This document shows positions 60,016-64,000 of a DNA stretch of 64,000 nt, one piece after another. The DNA comes from Isochrysis galbana. Taxonomy: Eukaryota; Haptophyta; Isochrysidales; Isochrysidaceae. A program made the translations under genes and the position numbers. Numbering within the stretch: the first letter of the stretch is position 1; each line of letters opens with the position of its first letter. The stretch is from positions 4,599,587-4,663,586 of the forward strand of contig CM030934.1 of the NCBI GenBank assembly GCA_018136815.1, in the 5' to 3' direction. The notes under the pieces were generated by a model, which was not told where the DNA came from, searched no databases, and saw only the letters and a list, made by a program, of their open reading frames with translations.

Positions 60016-60780
60016 CCCGCGATAGCATCATTCGCTCTGAATCCCTCATGGACACGCTTAGGACCACAATGCAGATTATGGACCCTGTCTATCGTTTGCT
60101 CCGCCTGACCGATGGAAAACTTGGAGCAAATTTGGGCAAGGTGGCAAGGTGTACGCTTATTTGTGTTGCAAATCGATGCGCATCTTCGGTCCTTCGATGG
60201 TGTTGATGCGGCCACACGGCACAAAATCCACGAGCTCTTTATGGCCAGGTGGGAGTATTTGCACGCGCCAGTGATGACTGCTGCATATTGCCTGGAGCCT
60301 GAATTTTGCTGTCGCAAGTTTTCCGCTCAAGAAATGGCTGAGCTGAAGCAGTGTCTGAAGGCGATGTCCAATGCGGAGCATCCGTATCCGGACTTATTGG
60401 CAGAATACTCCGACTTCCAAGAGGCCTGCACAAGTGGCATGCATGATCTAACCCCTGAAATAGCATTCGGTAATCGTGCACGAAGCATGGCGTCGTATAA
60501 GTGGGCGAATGTGTATTTATCTCCTTGGCCTCACCTTCGGTGGGCAGCATGCCGTTTACTAGCTCTCAGCTGCTCGGCCTCGGGTTGCGAGCGCTCATGG
60601 TCCGTTGAAGATTGGATCCACTCCAAGAAGAGAAATAGGCTAGGCCAAACTACAGTGGAAAGGCTGGTAAGAAGTCACACCAATTTGTTGCTCGAAGATT
60701 TGCTTTTGGATTGGGAGTCTCGTGTGTTGCCTTGGGAGTTGGACATGGTTGTGGAGGAGCCTGAGGATGAGCGTGAGTGA
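60016..60780 (+). pseudogene. hAT transposase, C-terminal fragment, copy 2 (frameshifted)
   Basis: A first frame (about 60021-60145) reads SIIRSESLMDTLRTTMQI, then MDPVYRLLRLTDGKLGANLG, typical of the hAT core. Just after LGKV there is an 8-bp direct duplication (GGCAAGGT twice) and a further small indel, and the homology moves to the frame of 60112-60780. That frame has LQIDAHLRSFDGVD, YCLEPEFCCRKF, SCSASGCERSWSVEDWIHSK and KKRNRLGQTTVERLVRSHTN. Compared with copy 1 (19421-20075) it extends further 5' but is frameshifted, so it is a pseudogene. The C-terminal dimerisation region is intact in sequence. Confidence 0.75.
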
Positions 60781-60935
60781 GTGAATGAATACTACTATTA
60801 TAACATCGGCTTTACCATTATAATATATTATAAGAATAGTAGTGGGCCACCTGATATCAGCCTGATATCAGGTCCTGATACCAGGTATCAGGTCGCCAAG
60901 ACCTGATGACCTGAGACCTGACGGGGCATCTAGGT
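60781..60935 (+). repeat. hAT 3' subterminal repeats, copy 2
   Basis: CACCTGATATCAGCCTGATA, CAGGTCCTGATACCAGGT and ACCTGAGACCTGACGGGGCA follow the stop codon, in the same order as after copy 1. Confidence 0.6.
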
Positions 60936-61642
60936 TCGCGTTCGACTATTTTTTTACCACCTACTTGCATGGGGGCATCATACGGGCACCGCAGGCGCAC
61001 ACGCACACCCCATCTCTCTAGGAATAACCCGCCCCCCCCCTTTCTCTCTCTACCTCTCTCCACACGCCCTCCCCCCTCCCCCCCCCCCCCCCCCTCTCTC
61101 TCTCTACCTCTCTCCCTCTCTCTCCATCTCTCCTCTCTCTCTCTCTCTCTACCTCTCTACCTCGCTCTATCTACCTCCCCCTCTCTCTACCCCTCTCTAC
61201 CTCTACCTCTACGACCTCTCTACCTCTACCTCTACCTCTACCTCTACCTCTCTTTCTCTACCTCTCTTTCTCTACCTCTCTCTCTCTCTACCTCTACCTC
61301 TCTACCCCCCCCCCCCTCTCTACCTCTACCTCTACCTCTACCTCTACCTCTACCTCTACCTCTCTCTACCTCTCTCTCCTTCTCTTCCTCTCTCTCTCTC
61401 TGGTCGATGGAAGCGTGCGGCGTGCGGCGGCGACTCGAGGCCAGGCCAGTTTTTCTTTCTGCGTTTCCCCCCCTCAAATTTGGGAGGACTTGCCCCTCCC
61501 CCCCCCCCCCCCCCCCCCGCCGCCGCCGTAGCGCGTGTAGCGGGCGGCGAGCGGCAGCGCCGGCCTCCACCCCTTTTCACTCGCCGCCGGCCTCTCGCCG
61601 CGCCCGTGCTGGGTTTGGCGCGAGCGTGCGAGGTCGGCAGCC
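60936..61642 (+). promoter_or_regulatory. (CT)n/(CTCTAC)n-rich upstream region of the GT25-like gene
   Basis: Pyrimidine-rich on the coding strand from 61030 to 61402, with CTCTACCTCTAC repeats (61190-61370), poly-C at 61075-61093 and 61497-61518, and a CCGCCGCCG tract. Ser/Leu-Pro ORFs across it are artefacts. Confidence 0.5.
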
Positions 61643-62902
61643 ATGGTGGCTCGCCCGTTTGATGACGCCGGGCTCGCTCCAACCGCCAACGGTGCTCTCG
61701 AGAGGCTTCGGCCACGCCGGCACCGGCTCGCCGCCAATGTGATGCTCTCAGCCAGCGCAGAGCACAACCCTGCGCTCTCGCGCAGGAGTGTGCTCGGTCG
61801 ATTCCTGGAGATGTGGGAAAGAATTTTCGTGCTTTGCTATAAGGAGAGTTGCCGGCCGCACACGGCGCAGGGTGCTCGCGACGGGCGGCGCGTGTGGTGG
61901 CCATCAATCCAGCAGCGTGTCACCGTCTTTGACGCATCATATATCGATGATCGCAACGCCGCAATCATCGAATGGGCCGGGTGCAACGTTGCCGGTGCGC
62001 CGGCAGGCCGAAGTGGCGAGCTTGCTACGCGTGAGCCCTGCACGTTTGCGCGACCGGGCGGGGGGAAGGACTGGAGGCGCACAGCCAAGCACCGTCTGAT
62101 GGCGTTGTTAGCCCATCTGACGCTCGTAGAGGAGGCCGCCCGTCTAAACCTGACTCGGGTTATGATCCTCGAAGCTGACGCGGTGCCATCGCTCGCAAAT
62201 GAAGAGCTTTCGGTGAATCGCTCGCGCGCGGCTCGAATCTCGCGGCGGCTCGCGCAGATCCTGGCATCGGAGGCGCCGTGGTCGGTGCTTCGCCTAAGCG
62301 GCATCTTCTACTCGCAGGAGTTTGCTCCTAGGCTCCCCGGCGGCGGGCGCAGGTGCTCCGACCACTGTCGGTGCGTCCCGTGGCCGACCAGCAGTGTGCC
62401 TGACCCGCAATTCCCGTGGCTCTGCGAAATCCGCGCGGACCCGAGCCCGTCCGACACGGTCCTCCCAATGGTTGCGCGGTTAGGCCATTGGTGCGACGTG
62501 CGTGACACAGCGGCCTACGCTATCCATCGGCGCGCCTTTGCTACGTTTACCGGTTACTTGGGACGGCTGCGCGGGCAGCCCGGGTGGCTCCGCAATGGAG
62601 CTAACGACGTGCCAGCCATAGACAATTGGATACCCCATGCGCTCCCCTCTGTGTATGCCCTCCCCACCTTGGTCTCACAGCCATTCGCTGCAAACGACTC
62701 GCAAGGTGCGACGGCACTGATGCGCCAGACTAGTGCCCGGCAGTTTGCTAGGTGGTGCGTCGGGGCGCGTGAGAACGCGCGGACGCATGCTGGAGACGAT
62801 TCCAAGACCGATCGACGAAGGAGGTCGATGAAGATGTCATCGTTTGCTACGAGGCACATCTATTTGATGAGAGAAGACTCGGCCGGAGGGGAAGCAGAGT
62901 AG
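61643..62902 (+). CDS. Putative glycosyltransferase (GT25-like)
   Basis: A 419-aa intronless product from ATG 61643. After an Arg-rich N-terminus comes ERIFVLCYKESCRPHT, a strand typical of GT25/LPS-glycosyltransferase-like folds. Then VMILEADAVPSLANEE follows, where EADA sits at the place of the usual acidic E(D)DA/DxD metal motif. The Cys-rich middle (CSDHCRCVPWP) and LGHWCDVRDTAAYAIHRRAF resemble the C-terminal acceptor region, followed by AIDNWIPHALPSVYALPTLV, the conserved D.W.P.....Y...P pattern. No membrane helix is obvious. Sugar donor and acceptor are unknown. The fold assignment comes from motif order and could be wrong at family level. Confidence 0.65.
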   Translation: MVARPFDDAGLAPTANGALERLRPRRHRLAANVMLSASAEHNPALSRRSVLGRFLEMWERIFVLCYKESCRPHTAQGARDGRRVWWPSIQQRVTVFDASYIDDRNAAIIEWAGCNVAGAPAGRSGELATREPCTFARPGGGKDWRRTAKHRLMALLAHLTLVEEAARLNLTRVMILEADAVPSLANEELSVNRSRAARISRRLAQILASEAPWSVLRLSGIFYSQEFAPRLPGGGRRCSDHCRCVPWPTSSVPDPQFPWLCEIRADPSPSDTVLPMVARLGHWCDVRDTAAYAIHRRAFATFTGYLGRLRGQPGWLRNGANDVPAIDNWIPHALPSVYALPTLVSQPFAANDSQGATALMRQTSARQFARWCVGARENARTHAGDDSKTDRRRRSMKMSSFATRHIYLMREDSAGGEAE

Positions 62903-63311
62903 AGGCTTCTACAATTCCTTGGCCAGCGGGCCGGAACCTGCCGCCACGCGGAGCATTTTGGCATCAGTAGATCATTGGTGCCCAACTAGGCGCACTGTCT
63001 TAGCAGCATGTTCCATGGTGGATTACTATTGATGACGGGGTGTCAAGTGCTAGGGGAGGCATCTGTCACACATCATTCAACACTGCACACGAGTTCACGA
63101 TGGATTAGACACGGTGTGGGAGTGGGGGTGCCAGACCCAGCACCCCTCCCCCCCCCACGGGACCGCCCCCAAAACTAGAGGTGGGGGAGAGTGGGTTGAA
63201 AAAAAAACTCTTCTTGATCCGGAGGCCCACATTTTTATCGTCGGACCGGGGACCGGGGGAAGACTTCCCCTCGTCTCTCTCCCCGCTCGAATCCGAATCC
63301 GAGGCAGAGCG
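62903..63311. other. Intergenic and possible 5' leader, no gene seen
   Basis: A C-run at 63150-63158 and GC-rich DNA just before ATG 63312. Confidence 0.3.
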
Positions 63312-63974
63312 ATGGCGATGGCGACCGACCCGCCTGACAGGCCGACCTTCGCCGCGCTCCAGCGAGAGCACGGCGGTGGTCAGCCCACCCTTGTCGATGG
63401 TGCTCGGACTAAATGGTCCGGGTACACTGGTCGGCGGTCTCACCGGCGTTTCATGCCACCGCACTCGGCCGATTTCTGCTGCTGCTCACCTGCGCCACGC
63501 AGCATGGCCGCCAGCGCCCCACACCACACCACTTCCAGCCCCAACCCCAACCTGAGGAGGATGACACCGGCTTGCCTACGCGCTCCTACGCGCAGAACCC
63601 CATCCAGCCTATCGGTACGCTACCTCCCAACCCCGCAGACTACCCAACCGCGAGCTCGGGAATCGTGGCGAGCATTGCAATACAGCCCTCTTGGCGCGCT
63701 GCGCTGCTTCCGCAGGACTCCCTGTGCCATCTACCGAACGGTCGCCAAGTGCATCGCGTTCGCGAACTCGTTGGCACCGGGGCAGCGTATGAGCCTCCTC
63801 AGCAAGAACTCTCACCCAGCGCGCCCGGTCGCGTTCGAAAGTTGGGCACTCCGGCCCATTCGGCTGGGTGACGTTAGCGTAGTTGACGGCGCCACACACG
63901 GTCAACCACAGCGCGATGCGCGCGGGCGGCGGCGGCGATTGGCGTGGCTGCTAGGGCGGCATCTTTGGATATGA
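63312..63974 (+). CDS. Unresolved ORF at the window end
   Basis: From ATG 63312 (MAMATDPPDRPTFAALQREH) the frame stays open to 63974 (~220 aa). After the first ~45 residues it is Ser/Arg/Pro-rich and irregular. A second plus frame (about 63540-63870; LPTRSYAQNPIQPIGTLPPN, ASIAIQPSWRAALLPQDS) looks at least as protein-like. This suggests an intron or frameshift between the two. No domain recognised. Confidence 0.3.
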   Translation: MAMATDPPDRPTFAALQREHGGGQPTLVDGARTKWSGYTGRRSHRRFMPPHSADFCCCSPAPRSMAASAPHHTTSSPNPNLRRMTPACLRAPTRRTPSSLSVRYLPTPQTTQPRARESWRALQYSPLGALRCFRRTPCAIYRTVAKCIAFANSLAPGQRMSLLSKNSHPARPVAFESWALRPIRLGDVSVVDGATHGQPQRDARGRRRRLAWLLGRHLWI

Positions 63975-64000
63975 TGATTCTTAAGTCGCGTTCCGTCAAA

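Overview
The window is nuclear DNA of a eukaryote, most likely a photosynthetic protist (microalga). The genes are well spaced, lie on both strands without operons, and either lack introns or have short GT-AG introns (77-134 nt where I could place both ends). Domain types are eukaryotic: complex I CHCH subunit, PP2C, TRF4-like poly(A) polymerase, F-box/RCC1 and GT77-like Golgi transferase. A DUF1995 domain (known from plastid proteins) and a signal-peptide protein with a duplicated domain I associate with algae point to a plastid-bearing lineage. GC is high outside the repeats, and low-complexity (GA)n, (CT)n, poly-G and poly-C tracts are abundant. I cannot name the species.

Layout. 1-3.1 kb is a transposon graveyard: a non-LTR retrotransposon ORF split by a 920-bp DNA element with terminal inverted repeats (TIRs) and a target-site duplication (TSD), plus a hAT fragment. 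3.3-4.8 kb holds an EF-hand gene; 6.3-7.3 kb (-) a Cys-rich protein; 10.1-11.3 kb a phytanoyl-CoA-dioxygenase-like gene; 12.3-12.5 kb (-) an Atx1-like copper chaperone. 12.8-14.9 kb has two short retrotransposon insertions with long TSDs, one of them inside a 173-179-bp tandem array. 16.3-17.1 kb encodes a coiled-coil protein. 17.6-20.6 kb is a patchwork of transposase pieces and a 184-bp hAT-type MITE. 21.3-22.2 kb encodes a secreted or plastid two-repeat protein, and 26.8-27.1 kb a small targeted protein.

28.6-30.3 kb is a divergent pair (zinc-finger methyltransferase and NDUFA8-like CHCH protein). 33.0-34.3 kb is a PP2C phosphatase. 36.4-42.1 kb is a second divergent pair (double-domain GT77-like protein and TRF4-like poly(A) polymerase) around a (GA)n-rich spacer. 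43.6-44.1 kb (-) is a small membrane-anchored protein and 46.8-48.2 kb (-) an F-box/RCC1 protein. 49.46-53.68 kb is an apparently complete PIF/Harbinger transposon with convergent Myb/SANT-like and DDE transposase genes. 55.3-57.3 kb (-) is an FN3 + DUF1995 fusion gene with three exons. 58.4-60.9 kb holds a second hAT relic, 61.6-62.9 kb a GT25-like glycosyltransferase, and 63.3 kb to the end an unresolved ORF.

The host genes do not form one pathway. What links the window is its transposon history: nested insertions with visible TSDs, three hAT-related coding fragments, one intact-looking Harbinger, three retrotransposon ORF1 5' pieces and at least three unnamed dispersed repeat families (A, B and C below).
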